Assembly (NCBI GenBank): GCA_001899285.1
Contig: MKWA01000002.1
Coordinates: 266,037 to 302,131 of the forward strand
Length of the DNA stretch: 36,095 bases
Direction: 5' to 3'
Source: Rhizobiales bacterium 64-17
GTDB lineage: Bacteria > Pseudomonadota > Alphaproteobacteria > Rhizobiales > Xanthobacteraceae
This document shows, piece after piece, positions 23,910-32,445 of this stretch (position 1 is the stretch's first letter; every line of letters starts with the position of its first letter). The notes beneath the pieces are model-generated. The model had not been told where the DNA came from. It searched no databases and saw nothing but the letters and a program-made list of their open reading frames with translations. The translations under genes were made by a program, and so were the position numbers.

Positions 23910-24747
23910 AGGAGACCTCTGTAGGGTTAAGTGAAGCACTGAAGAAATGCTTTCTCCGTGCCCATTTGAATCCTTCGTGCTTCGTCACTACCGCAATGTC
24001 GGTATCGCCTCCGACAGTATCGGCTCCAGGTAGAAAACGCACAAATCGTTTGGTTGTTTCAACTAGAAAGTCTGCGAACTCGATAGCATCTTGGACAGGC
24101 ATTGCTGCATGCAGAAATGGCATCTGCATACCAGCAGCTAAAGCGTCGCTTACTCTCTGTACAACGGGATCATCGAGTCCTGCATTTCGCAGGACAGCAG
24201 CGTGATTGATCCCGATTCCGCTTACCAGACGATTAATTGCTTCCGGTTGACCGCCCCATACGAGGCCGCCGCCCTCACTCAAGCGCTGCGGCTCAGGTGA
24301 GCTTCCGGCATGCGCATTTATCGTGACCAACCAAATTTCGGGGGCGCCAGATCCGCTGCTGTACCCGCCCACATAAAATGACAAGTCAGATTGGGGTTTG
24401 CTTTCCAGAACATTGTACTTCTGCTCAAACAGGAAGGCACGGGTGTTCTTAGCAACCTGCTCAATTGTATATGTTTCAGGGTCCAGGCCAAATTCCGAGT
24501 CGGTGTCCATCAAGAGGATGCGCAAATCCTTCGCCAAGCTCGAAATGGACTCCGCCCCGATATTTCCGAGGCCGCACGTCATTGCGCATATCGGCAAGTC
24601 TCGATGAAGATTGAAAACCTTGTTTCCGTGAGGCAGCACATTGACGATTTCAGCGCCTTTTTCATCGCTGCCATAGGAGAGGGTTACAGCGCTGTCAGCG
24701 GCGAACACTAGGCAATCGTTCACCAGTATTCCCACGCAGATTGTCAT
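23839..24747 (-). CDS. Proteasome beta-like Ntn hydrolase (Anbu-related appearance)
   Basis: The 302-residue product starts MTICVGILVNDCLVFAADSAVT, which matches the start of proteasome beta-type and Anbu proteins once Met1 is removed. Thr2 would be the nucleophile and Asp18 falls exactly at proteasome position 17. Lys43 in GNKVFNLHRDLPICAMTCGLGN aligns with the catalytic Lys33 strand and the following glycine-rich strand. Further along, FYVGGYSSGSGAPEIWLVTI resembles the proteasome-fold strand pair with a G-y-x-x-G-p turn. No gene of the usual Anbu cluster (transglutaminase-like, ATP-grasp, alpha-E) is nearby, and no Clp or AAA partner. Its substrate and oligomeric state are unknown. A GGGGTG ribosome site precedes the ATG. 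Composition is less GC-rich than core genes, suggesting transfer. The last 25 residues overlap a small possible gene. Confidence 0.72.
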   Translation of the reverse strand: MTICVGILVNDCLVFAADSAVTLSYGSDEKGAEIVNVLPHGNKVFNLHRDLPICAMTCGLGNIGAESISSLAKDLRILLMDTDSEFGLDPETYTIEQVAKNTRAFLFEQKYNVLESKPQSDLSFYVGGYSSGSGAPEIWLVTINAHAGSSPEPQRLSEGGGLVWGGQPEAINRLVSGIGINHAAVLRNAGLDDPVVQRVSDALAAGMQMPFLHAAMPVQDAIEFADFLVETTKRFVRFLPGADTVGGDTDIAVVTKHEGFKWARRKHFFSASLNPTEVSYGARYPVEKGKRGHAAQERAVDA

Positions 24748-24762
24748 TAGGCACCCCGTTGC

Positions 24763-24781
24763 CCGTGCAGGTTGTGCACGG
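24763..24781. promoter_or_regulatory. Inverted repeat upstream of the Ntn-hydrolase gene
   Basis: CCGTGCA (24763-24769) and TGCACGG (24775-24781) form a perfect 7-bp dyad with a GGTTG/CAACC loop, 15 bases before the ATG. It could be an operator or a leader hairpin. There is no other evidence. Confidence 0.35.
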
Positions 24782-24894
24782 AGTCAACGATTCCGCAAGT
24801 ACCTGCAGGCCTTCCTGATGTTGGGGTAGGCATTGGGGTGAGTATGGTCTGGCGCAAAGAAAAGCAGAAATTACTGCTACTTTTTGCAGTGTTC

Positions 24895-24984
24895 TGGCGG
24901 AAGGGGTGAGATTCGAACTCACGGTACCCTTGCGGGCACGGCGGTTTTCAAGACCGCTGCCTTAAACCACTCGGCCACCCTTCC
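24895..24984 (-). tRNA. tRNA-Ser (anticodon TGA)
   Basis: On the minus strand the acceptor GGAAGGG pairs with CCCTTCC, discriminator G and encoded CCA (24895-24897). The anticodon stem GCGGT/ACCGC encloses CTTGAAA (anticodon TGA), a long variable arm reads GTGCCCGCAAGGGTAC, and the T-loop is GTTCGAATC. The 90-base length and long variable arm are typical of class II tRNA-Ser. Its 3' end faces the accessory region, the usual side for island integration. Confidence 0.97.
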
Positions 24985-25192
24985 GGCGGGCTCTGTCTGG
25001 GGGCAGACGCCCCGGTTTGCAAGTCCGGTTTTCGAGCAAAACGCGCCGATTTCGGTCCGAATCCCGCCTAAATCATTCAAATGAAACTCAAAGTTTACCA
25101 CACTCACAGTCCGGGCATTCCCGTGGCGCGAATGTCACGGTAAAAGGGCCGGGAGTCGAAGGGGACGGCGCGTGACGCCGGCATGAGTTCGG

Positions 25193-26230
25193 ATGGGGCT
25201 GCAACGGGGACGGCAAATCGGCCGGCAAGACTGGGTCGTGCAGGGCGTGCGCGTCGGCGCCGTTCTGACCGCCGGCCTGCTGCTCGCCAACTGCTCCCAG
25301 AGCACCGGTAGCCGCGTCGATGCACGCCTTGGCGTATCCGCGTCCGAACGCGTGGTCGGTCCGGGCGAGGCCGTGCCGAAAGGCGGCGGCACCTATCGCG
25401 TCGGCAAGCCCTATACGGTTGCCGGCCGCGTCTATGTCCCCGAGGAAAACCCGCGCTACAAGGCGGAGGGGATCGCCTCCTGGTACGGCGACGACTTCCA
25501 CGGCCGCAAGACCGCGAACGGCGAAATTTTCGACATGACGTCGATCAGCGCGGCGCATCCGACGCTGCCGATCCCGTCCTATGTCCGCGTCACCAATCTG
25601 CGCAATCACCGTTCGCTGATCGTGCGCGTGAACGATCGCGGGCCTTACGCCCATGACCGCATCATCGATCTGTCGACGCGGGCGGCGAAGCTGCTCGAAT
25701 TCCACGGCCACGGCATCGCCAAGGTGCGGGTCGAATACGTCGGCAAGGCGCCGCTCGCCGGCTCCGACGACATGAAATTGGCCGCGACCTTGCGGGAAAA
25801 CGGCCGTCCGGTTCATGACCGGCCGACCGCGGTTGCCGTCGCGGCACCGCGTGAGCCGGCCAAGCGGGTCGCGGTCGCCTCCGCCGATCCGTCGTTCGCT
25901 CCGAGCCTGCTCGATTCGCGGCCGATGGCGCAGCGTCCAGCCGTTGCGCGTGAGGAGGCCGAGACCGCCGAAGCCGAACCGGTGGTGGCCGGCAACCGCT
26001 ATGTGCTGGCCTCCCATTCGCGGCCGGGTGCGGTCGAAACCGCCCCGATCAGCCAGCCCGCACCCCGCCGGGTCGCCGCAGTCGCTGCTCCCCAGAATCC
26101 GCTTGCGCCGCGAAATCTGGGTGTCCTCCACACATCATCTCCATCCTCGGCCCCGTCGCCGGTTTCCGCCTATGCCCCGGCCCGTTATGATGGCTCCGCG
26201 GGCTTGATGAGCGGCCGCGGCCTCTACTAA
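25193..26230 (+). CDS. rlpA: RlpA family septal ring lytic transglycosylase-like lipoprotein
   Basis: RlpA proteins are outer-membrane lipoproteins that cleave peptidoglycan strands lacking stem peptides. The 345-residue product has a lipoprotein signal ending LANC (Cys34) and a linker. A double-psi beta-barrel domain covers about 93-184: EGIASWYGDDFHGRKTANGE, HPTLPIPSYVRVTNL, and IVRVNDRGPYAHDRIIDLS. Glu111 (NGEIFD) and Asp148 (NDRGP) lie at the expected active-site positions. The C-terminal 160 residues are Ala/Pro/Arg-rich and lack the SPOR domain that recruits RlpA to denuded glycan in Pseudomonas. The start is not certain: ATG 25193 lacks a strong ribosome site, and a GTG near 25235 would still keep the lipobox. 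It precedes a carboxypeptidase gene, fitting a cell-wall role. Confidence 0.88.
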   Translation: MGLQRGRQIGRQDWVVQGVRVGAVLTAGLLLANCSQSTGSRVDARLGVSASERVVGPGEAVPKGGGTYRVGKPYTVAGRVYVPEENPRYKAEGIASWYGDDFHGRKTANGEIFDMTSISAAHPTLPIPSYVRVTNLRNHRSLIVRVNDRGPYAHDRIIDLSTRAAKLLEFHGHGIAKVRVEYVGKAPLAGSDDMKLAATLRENGRPVHDRPTAVAVAAPREPAKRVAVASADPSFAPSLLDSRPMAQRPAVAREEAETAEAEPVVAGNRYVLASHSRPGAVETAPISQPAPRRVAAVAAPQNPLAPRNLGVLHTSSPSSAPSPVSAYAPARYDGSAGLMSGRGLY

Positions 26231-26295
26231 AAGCCGCATTTCTCCGCCTGATTGGTCTCGCGTCGACCTCGTTTGGAGGCGCGCTTTCGCGCGCA

Positions 26296-27513
26296 TTGGC
26301 TTTGACCCTGTTTCGCTCCGTTTCTGTCCGCCTCTCGATGCTGGCCGGCCTCCTGTGCCTCGCCGGTGCGGCCGCTTTCGCCGCGACGCCGGCAGCGGCG
26401 CCGAAAAAGGACGAGCCGAACATCAGCGCCCCGCACGCGATCCTGATCGAGGCGGAGAGCGGCAGCGTCCTGTTCGAGCGCGGGGCGGACGACATGGTCT
26501 TTCCGGCGAGCCTCGCCAAACTGATGACCGCCGAATACGTCTTCAACGAATTGAAGCAGGGCCGGATCAAGCCGACCGACGAATATCCGGTCAGCGAGAA
26601 TGCCTGGCGCAAGGGCGGCGCGCCGTCCGGCGGTTCGACCATGTTCGCGGCGCTCCACAGCAAGGTACCGGTCGATGACCTGATCAAGGCGCTGATCATT
26701 CAGTCCGCGAACGACGCCTGCATCGTGTTCGCCGAGGCGCTGGCCGGGAACGAGCCGGCCTTCGCCGACCTCTTGACCAAGCGCGCGCGTGAGATCGGCA
26801 TGAGCCGTTCGGTCTTCACCAATTCCAATGGGCTGCCTGATCCCGGCACCAAGGTGACGGCGCGCGAACTGGGCATTCTCGCGCGGCACATCATCAGCGC
26901 CTATCCGGAATACTATCCGATCTATTCCGAGCGCGAATTCACCTGGAACAAGATCCGCCAGCAGAACCGCAATCCGCTGCTGCCGATGAACATCGGCGCC
27001 GACGGCTTGAAGACCGGCTACACCAAGGAAGCCGGTTACAACCTCGTCGGCTCCGCAGTGCAGAACGGCATCCGGCTGATCGTCGTCGTCACCGGCCTGC
27101 CGAGCGCCAAGGAGCGCGCCGACGAGGGCAAGAAACTGCTGGAATGGGGCTTCCGCAATTTCGAGGCGCGGATGCTGTTTGCCGAAGGGCAGACCATCGG
27201 TCAGGCCAAGGTGTTCGGCGGCGAGAAAGGCTCCGTTTCCTTGAACAGCGGCGGCTCCGTGCGCCTCATGGTCACCAAGGCCGGCACTGAAAAGCTGACC
27301 GCCCGCATCGTTTACAACGGGCCGATCCAGGCGCCGGTGAAGCAGGGCCAGCGGATCGGGACGCTCAAGGTCTGGCGCGACGCCAACCTCGCACTGGAAG
27401 TGCCGTTGACCGCCGCCGAGGACATCAGCCGCGGAACCATGTCGCAACGCGCGTTCGATGCGGCCGCCGAACTGATGGGCGGCCTGTTCCGCGCCGGCGT
27501 CGAGCGGCTGTAG
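26296..27513 (+). CDS. D-alanyl-D-alanine carboxypeptidase (PBP5/DacC type)
   Basis: This low-molecular-weight penicillin-binding protein trims the terminal D-Ala of peptidoglycan stem peptides in the periplasm. All three active-site motifs are present: Ser72-x-x-Lys75 (PASLAKLM), Ser137-x-Asn139 (QSANDAC) and Lys239-Thr-Gly (DGLKTGYTKEAG). A C-terminal PBP5-type beta domain follows from about residue 300. The start is a TTG at 26296, giving a proper basic and hydrophobic signal peptide ending AAFAA; ATG 26338 would remove the positively charged N-region. GGAGG at 26275-26279 is separated from the TTG by a GCGCGC-TTTC-GCGCGC hairpin (26279-26294). It is followed 6 bases later by tmk, and heads a tight run of core genes. 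Confidence 0.93.
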   Translation: MALTLFRSVSVRLSMLAGLLCLAGAAAFAATPAAAPKKDEPNISAPHAILIEAESGSVLFERGADDMVFPASLAKLMTAEYVFNELKQGRIKPTDEYPVSENAWRKGGAPSGGSTMFAALHSKVPVDDLIKALIIQSANDACIVFAEALAGNEPAFADLLTKRAREIGMSRSVFTNSNGLPDPGTKVTARELGILARHIISAYPEYYPIYSEREFTWNKIRQQNRNPLLPMNIGADGLKTGYTKEAGYNLVGSAVQNGIRLIVVVTGLPSAKERADEGKKLLEWGFRNFEARMLFAEGQTIGQAKVFGGEKGSVSLNSGGSVRLMVTKAGTEKLTARIVYNGPIQAPVKQGQRIGTLKVWRDANLALEVPLTAAEDISRGTMSQRAFDAAAELMGGLFRAGVERL

Positions 27514-27519
27514 CGGCGC

Positions 27520-28185
27520 ATGCGCGGGCGCTTCATCACCTTCGAGGGCGGCGAGGGGAGCGGCAAGTCCACACAGACGGCCGCGCTGGCGCAGCGGCTG
27601 CGCGCGCTGGGCACCGACGTGTTGCTGACGCGCGAGCCGGGTGGTTCACCGGGCGCCGAGATCATCCGGCACGTGATCCTGTCGGGTGCGGCGCGCCCGT
27701 TCGGCACCGATGTCGAGGCGATCCTGTTCGCCGCCGCGCGCGACGATCATCTGCGCGTCACCATCCTGCCGGCGCTCGACGCGGGGCGCTGGGTGATCTG
27801 CGACCGCTTCTTCGATTCCACGCGCGCCTATCAGGGCGCGCTCGGCGCGGTCGATCCGCAACTGATCCGCAGCCTCGAACGGGTCACGGTCGGCGACAAT
27901 ATCCCCGATCTCACGATCATGCTCGATGTCCCGGCGGAAACCGGCATGACCCGCGCGGCGGCGCGGCGCGGCGCGGCGCATGCGGATCGCTTTGAAGCGG
28001 AGGATCTGACGTTTCACCGCAAACTGCGCGAGACGTTTCTGGACATCGCGCGGCAGGAGCCGCAACGCTGCGTCGTCGTCGACGGCACGCAACCGCCACA
28101 GCAGGTCGAGGAGGCGATCTGGCGCGCCGTTCGCGACCGGTTCGCGCTGGCGGACGCGCCGATCGCGCAGGTCGCAGCATCATGA
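27520..28185 (+). CDS. tmk: Thymidylate kinase
   Basis: Thymidylate kinase phosphorylates dTMP to dTDP with ATP in dTTP synthesis. The 221-residue product has the P-loop GGEGSGKST (residues 10-18), TREPGGS (37-43) that binds dTMP, the DRF signature (95-97, CDRFFDSTRAYQG), and a lid region with RRGAAHADRFEAEDLTFH. A lid-located basic residue and a P-loop lacking Arg at the second variable position suggest the type II (E. coli-like) enzyme. It lies 6 bases after the carboxypeptidase gene and overlaps holB by ATGA (28182-28185), placing a nucleotide-supply gene with a replication subunit, an arrangement seen widely in bacteria. Confidence 0.96.
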   Translation: MRGRFITFEGGEGSGKSTQTAALAQRLRALGTDVLLTREPGGSPGAEIIRHVILSGAARPFGTDVEAILFAAARDDHLRVTILPALDAGRWVICDRFFDSTRAYQGALGAVDPQLIRSLERVTVGDNIPDLTIMLDVPAETGMTRAAARRGAAHADRFEAEDLTFHRKLRETFLDIARQEPQRCVVVDGTQPPQQVEEAIWRAVRDRFALADAPIAQVAAS

Positions 28186-29204
28186 GCGAAGAGACCGACG
28201 AACTGCATCCGCGCACCACGACCGCGTGGTTCGGCCACGCCGAGGCGGAGCGGGCGCTGCTGCAAGCCTATCAGACCGGCCGCATTGCCCATGCGTGGCT
28301 GATCGGCGGCCCGCCGGGGATCGGCAAGGCGACGCTCGCTTACCGGATGGCGCGGTTCGTGCTGGCCAATCCCGATCCGACCGCCGCCACAGTCCAAACC
28401 GCGCGCGATCTGTCGGTACCGGCCGATCATCCGGCGAGTCGCCGCATCGCCGGCGAGGCGCACGGCGATCTGCTGGCGCTCGAGCGCGTGCTCAACGACA
28501 AAGGCAAGCTCAACACCACGATCCGGATCGAGCAGGTGCGCCGCACCGTCGGGTTTTTCGGTTCGACCTCCAGCGAGGGCGGCTGGCGCATCGCGATCGT
28601 CGATGCGGTCGACGATCTGCAGAAAGAGGGCGAGAACGCGCTCCTCAAGATTCTGGAGGAGCCGCCGCCGCGCTCGCTGTTGCTGCTCATCAGCCACGCG
28701 CCGGGACGCGTGTTGCCGACCATCCGCTCGCGCACGCGGCGTCTCCTGTTGCGTCCGCTGGATACCGATACGGTCGCGCAAGCCGTTGCCAACGCCACCG
28801 GGCGCGCGGCCAACGACACCGAGCTTTGGGCCGCGGCACAGGCATCGGACGGCAGCGTGGCACGGGCGCTGGAATTACTCGACAGCGATGCGCTCGCGTT
28901 GCGCCAGACCGTCGTCGATCTCCTGGCGCGGCTCCCGAGCACCGACCCGCGCGCCCTGCACGCGCTGGGCGATGCCTTGGGTGGCAGCGAGCCAAAAACC
29001 CTCGCGGTGTTTCTCGATCTGGTCAATCAATGGCTGGCGGAGCGCCTGACGCAGGACAAAGCCGATAGCGGCAAAGCCGCACGCACGGCCGATGCTTTTG
29101 CCACCATCAATCAGGCCGCCCGCGAAGCGGACGCCTATAACCTCGAACGCAAGCCGCTGGTCTTCAAGGTCTTCGGCTTGCTTGCGGAGACCGCGCGCGG
29201 TTGA
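28182..29204 (+). CDS. holB: DNA polymerase III subunit delta' (clamp loader)
   Basis: Delta' is the stator of the clamp loader that places the beta sliding clamp on DNA. The 340-residue product has an AAA+ fold: LIGGPPGIGKATLAYRMARF (P-loop 42-50), a Walker-B-like WRIAIVDAVDDL, the helix ENALLKILEEPPPRSLLLLIS with the conserved ILEEPP, and sensor-1 region TIRSRTRRLLLRPL. The usual SRC reads SRT here, and the four-cysteine zinc module of E. coli delta' is absent: the protein contains no cysteine. The C-terminal part is helical (collar domain). It overlaps tmk by four bases and is followed by metG after 12 bases, the standard tmk-holB-metG-tatD order. Confidence 0.95.
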   Translation: MSEETDELHPRTTTAWFGHAEAERALLQAYQTGRIAHAWLIGGPPGIGKATLAYRMARFVLANPDPTAATVQTARDLSVPADHPASRRIAGEAHGDLLALERVLNDKGKLNTTIRIEQVRRTVGFFGSTSSEGGWRIAIVDAVDDLQKEGENALLKILEEPPPRSLLLLISHAPGRVLPTIRSRTRRLLLRPLDTDTVAQAVANATGRAANDTELWAAAQASDGSVARALELLDSDALALRQTVVDLLARLPSTDPRALHALGDALGGSEPKTLAVFLDLVNQWLAERLTQDKADSGKAARTADAFATINQAAREADAYNLERKPLVFKVFGLLAETARG

Positions 29205-29216
29205 TACCTACCGATC

Positions 29217-30830
29217 ATGTCAGCAAAAACGCCGTATTACATCACCACCGCCATTGCCTACCCCAACGGCGCCCCGCACATCGGCCACGCCTATGAAGTG
29301 ATCGCGACCGACGCGATCGCCCGCTTCATGCGGCTCGACGGTTACGACGTGTTCTTCCTGACCGGCACCGACGAGCACGGCCAGAAAATCCAGCAGACCG
29401 CCGCGAAAGAGGGGATGACCCCGAAGGAGTTGCTCGACCGCAACGTGCCACGCTTCCAGGCGATGGTCGCGAAGATGAATTGCTCGAACGACGATTTCAT
29501 CCGCACCACCGAGGAGCGTCATCATCGTTCGTCCCGGGCGATCTGGGAGCGGATGGAGAAGAACGGCGACATCTATCTCTCGAAATATGCCGGCTGGTAC
29601 TCGGTCCGCGACGAGGCTTACTACGCCGAGGACGAGACGCATCTCAACGAGCACAAGGTCCGGATCGCCACCAAGACCGGCACGCCGGTCGAGTGGGTGG
29701 AGGAGGAGAGCTATTTCTTCCGCCTCTCCGCTTACCAACAGAAGCTGATCGACCTTTACGAGAACGATCCGACCTTCGTGCTGCCGAAGGAGCGGCTGAA
29801 CGAGGTCGCGAGCTTCGTGCGCGGCGGCTTGCAGGATCTGTCGATCTCGCGCACCACGTTCGACTGGGGCATCCGCGTGCCCGGCAACGACAAGCACATC
29901 ATGTATGTGTGGGTCGATGCGCTGACCAACTACATCACCGCCGCCGGATTTCCGGATACCGACAGCGACAAGTTCAAGCGCTGGTGGCCGGCCGCTCTGC
30001 ATGTCATCGGCAAGGACATCGTACGTTTCCACGCGGTGTACTGGCCGGCGTTCCTGATGTCGGCCGGTGTCGCGGTGCCGAAGCGGATTTTTTCGCACGG
30101 CTTCCTGTTCAACCGCGGCGAGAAAATGTCGAAGTCGGTTGGCAATGTGATCGATCCGATCACCTTCGCCGACACCTACGGCGTCGATCAGATGCGCTAT
30201 TTCTTCCTGCGCGAGGTGCCGTTCGGGCAGGACGGCAACTACAACCACGAGGCGATCGTCAACCGCACCAATGCCGACCTCGCCAACGATCTCGGCAACC
30301 TGGCGCAGCGTTCGCTGTCGATGCTGGCGAAGCAATATGGCGGCACGCTGCCGGCACCTGCCGACTATAGCGACGCGGACAAGACCATTCTCGCGGCCGC
30401 CGACGCCATGATCGGCAAGGCGCGCGAGGCGATGCAGACACAACAACTGCATCAGGTGCTCAACGCCGTGTGGGCGGTGGTGGCTGACGCCAACCGCTAT
30501 TTCGCCGGCGAGGCGCCATGGGCGCTGGCCAAGACCGATCCGGCGAAGCAGGCGACAGTGCTCTACACGACCGCCGAAGTGATCCGGCAGGTCGCCATTC
30601 TGGCGCAGCCGTTCATTCCGGCGTCAGCAGAAAAGCTGCTCGACCTGCTTGGCGTGCCGGCCGCCGAACGCGGCTTCACGTTCCTCGGCGGCGCGCATCG
30701 GCTTGCGCCCGGCACGGTGCTGCCGCCGCCGCAGCCGGTGTTTCCCCGCTATGTCGAGCCAGAGGCGGAAGCGCAGGCCAAGCCAGCGAAACCCGAGAAG
30801 GCCGCGAAAAAAGCCGGAAAGCCGGGCTGA
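29217..30830 (+). CDS. metG: Methionyl-tRNA synthetase
   Basis: This class I aminoacyl-tRNA synthetase charges tRNA-Met. The 537-residue enzyme has PHIGHAYE (HIGH at 21-24) with the preceding [28 protein letters not shown], the connective peptide without the CxxC zinc knuckle, the adenylate-site stretch [15 protein letters not shown], and KMSKS at 303-307 ([14 protein letters not shown]). A helical anticodon-binding domain follows. The C-terminal EMAP-like tRNA-binding domain found in some homologues is absent; the protein ends in a Lys/Ala/Pro-rich tail (about residues 512-537) that could aid tRNA affinity (inference). The stop overlaps the tatD start by one base (TGATG). Confidence 0.97.
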   Translation: MSAKTPYYITTAIAYPNGAPHIGHAYEVIATDAIARFMRLDGYDVFFLTGTDEHGQKIQQTAAKEGMTPKELLDRNVPRFQAMVAKMNCSNDDFIRTTEERHHRSSRAIWERMEKNGDIYLSKYAGWYSVRDEAYYAEDETHLNEHKVRIATKTGTPVEWVEEESYFFRLSAYQQKLIDLYENDPTFVLPKERLNEVASFVRGGLQDLSISRTTFDWGIRVPGNDKHIMYVWVDALTNYITAAGFPDTDSDKFKRWWPAALHVIGKDIVRFHAVYWPAFLMSAGVAVPKRIFSHGFLFNRGEKMSKSVGNVIDPITFADTYGVDQMRYFFLREVPFGQDGNYNHEAIVNRTNADLANDLGNLAQRSLSMLAKQYGGTLPAPADYSDADKTILAAADAMIGKAREAMQTQQLHQVLNAVWAVVADANRYFAGEAPWALAKTDPAKQATVLYTTAEVIRQVAILAQPFIPASAEKLLDLLGVPAAERGFTFLGGAHRLAPGTVLPPPQPVFPRYVEPEAEAQAKPAKPEKAAKKAGKPG

Positions 30831-31636
30831 TGCTGGTCGACAGCCATTGCCATCTCGATTTCCCGGACTTCGCCAGCGAGTTGGACGCGGTCGTGGGCCG
30901 GGCGCGGGCTGTCGGCGTTGGTCGGATGGTGACGATCTCCACGCGCGTCAAACAGCAGGACAAACTGCGCGGCATCGCCGAGCGGTTCGACGATGTGTTC
31001 TGTTCGGTCGGCACGCATCCGCATCACGCCGACGAAGAACTGGACGTGACCGCCGACGATCTCGTCCGGCTCACCGAGCATCCCAAGGTCGTCGCCATCG
31101 GCGAGGCGGGGCTCGACTATCACTATGACAATGCTCCACGCGACGCGCAGGAACGCGGCTTCCGCACGCACATTGCCGCGGCGCGCGCGACCGGGCTGCC
31201 GCTCGTCATCCATGCCCGCGAGGCAGACGATGACGTCGCGCGGATTCTCGAGCAGGAAACGGAGAAGGGTGCCTTCCCGGCCGTGCTTCATTGTTTTACC
31301 GGCGGCCGCGATCTCGCCATGCGCGCCGTCGCGCTTGGCCATTATGTGTCGTTCACCGGCATCCTGACCTTCAAGAACTCGCAGGCGCTGCGCGACATCG
31401 CCGCCGAATTGCCGGCGGATCGTATCCTGGTCGAGACCGACGCGCCCTATCTCGCGCCGAATCCGCATCGCGGCAAGCGCAACGAGCCGAGCTTCGTCAC
31501 CGAGACGGCCCGCACGCTCGCCGGCGCGCGCGGCATTTCGACGGATGAGATCGCGCGACAGACCACGGAGAATTTCTTCCGGCTGTTCGCCAAGGTTCCG
31601 CGCGACCTCGGGAGCGCGGCAGGATCAAAGCTATGA
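30830..31636 (+). CDS. tatD: TatD family metal-dependent hydrolase
   Basis: TatD-family TIM-barrel hydrolases act as metal-dependent nucleases in DNA repair or degradation. The 268-residue product has all ligand motifs: DSHCHLDF (His6, His8), IGEAGLDYHYD (Glu92), LVIHARE, VLHCFTGG, and VETDAPYLAP with the final Asp. ATG 30830 overlaps the metG stop and puts the first metal motif at the N-terminus as in homologues; the open frame upstream lies inside metG and is not coding. It overlaps the next gene by ATGA (31633-31636). The metG-tatD-metallo-hydrolase order is common in alphaproteobacteria. Confidence 0.94.
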   Translation: MLVDSHCHLDFPDFASELDAVVGRARAVGVGRMVTISTRVKQQDKLRGIAERFDDVFCSVGTHPHHADEELDVTADDLVRLTEHPKVVAIGEAGLDYHYDNAPRDAQERGFRTHIAAARATGLPLVIHAREADDDVARILEQETEKGAFPAVLHCFTGGRDLAMRAVALGHYVSFTGILTFKNSQALRDIAAELPADRILVETDAPYLAPNPHRGKRNEPSFVTETARTLAGARGISTDEIARQTTENFFRLFAKVPRDLGSAAGSKL

Positions 31637-32445
31637 GCGACAGCAACCGGTTGACCTTCACCATCCTCGGCTGCGGGTTTTCCGGCGGCGTGCCGCGGCC
31701 GGCGCTGGGCTGGGGCGCCTGCGACCCGAACAATCCGAAGAACCGCCGTCGCCGCTGCTCGTTCCTGGTTGAGCGCAAGGGCCCGGCAGGCGTCACCCGC
31801 GTGCTGGTCGACAGCTCACCGGACCTGCGCGAGCAGTTGATCGACGCCAAGGTCGATTGGCTCGACGGCGTGCTCTACACCCATCCGCATGCCGACCACG
31901 TTCACGGCATCGACGATCTGCGCGCCCTGGCGCTGGCCCGCCGCCGGCGCGTCGACGTCTATATGGACGAGCCGACCACGACGGACGTGCTCAAGCGGTT
32001 CGATTACTGCTTCGAGACGCCGCCCGGCAGCGAATATCCGCCGATCCTGAACCGCCACCTGCTCCGGCCCGGCCAGGCCGTGACCATCGACGGGCAGGGT
32101 GGCCCAATCCGGGCTCTGCCGGTGCTCCAGGAGCACGGCGATATCCCGTCGCTTGGGTTCCGGTTCGGCGACGTCGCCTATTCCGCCGACATCAGCAGCC
32201 TGCCGCCGGACGGCGTGGCGCTGATGCAGGGTCTCGACGTCTGGGTGGTCGATGCGCTGCGCTACCTGCCGCACAAGAGCCATTTCTCGCTGGACGACGC
32301 GCTGGCCTGGATCGGCCGGCTCAAGCCGCGCCACGCGGTCCTGAGCAATCTGCATTCCGATCTGGATTACGAAACGCTGCGCCACCAAGTGCCGGCCGGC
32401 GTCGAGCCAGGCTATGACGGCATGACGTTTGAGAGCGCGGCGTAG
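31633..32445 (+). CDS. MBL-fold metallo-hydrolase (PhnP-like phosphodiesterase)
   Basis: The 270-residue product belongs to the metallo-beta-lactamase fold. It opens LTFTILGCGFSGGVPRPALGWGAC, the PhnP-like start, and has THPHADHVHGIDDLR with metal ligands His84, His86, Asp88 and His89. It continues with VLQEHGDIPSLGFRF, a YSADIS metal strand, and HKSHFSLDDALAW then SNLHSDLDY near the C-terminus. PhnP cleaves cyclic ribose phosphates in phosphonate breakdown, but no phn genes are present here, and the constant linkage to tatD suggests a housekeeping phosphodiesterase role, perhaps in nucleic-acid or nucleotide turnover (inference). It is the last gene of the plus-strand core run. Confidence 0.88.
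   Translation: MSDSNRLTFTILGCGFSGGVPRPALGWGACDPNNPKNRRRRCSFLVERKGPAGVTRVLVDSSPDLREQLIDAKVDWLDGVLYTHPHADHVHGIDDLRALALARRRRVDVYMDEPTTTDVLKRFDYCFETPPGSEYPPILNRHLLRPGQAVTIDGQGGPIRALPVLQEHGDIPSLGFRFGDVAYSADISSLPPDGVALMQGLDVWVVDALRYLPHKSHFSLDDALAWIGRLKPRHAVLSNLHSDLDYETLRHQVPAGVEPGYDGMTFESAA

Noticed and set aside
24895-24984. attL/attR pair expected if the island integrated at tRNA-Ser
   Set aside because: I looked for a second copy of the tRNA 3' sequence (GGCGGAAGGGGTGAG) through 21959-22834 and saw none, and no integrase gene is present, so no attachment site is called.
24985-25020. Promoter of tRNA-Ser
   Set aside because: Several TTGC-type -35-like words exist on the minus strand, but none has a plausible -10 at 16-18 bases.
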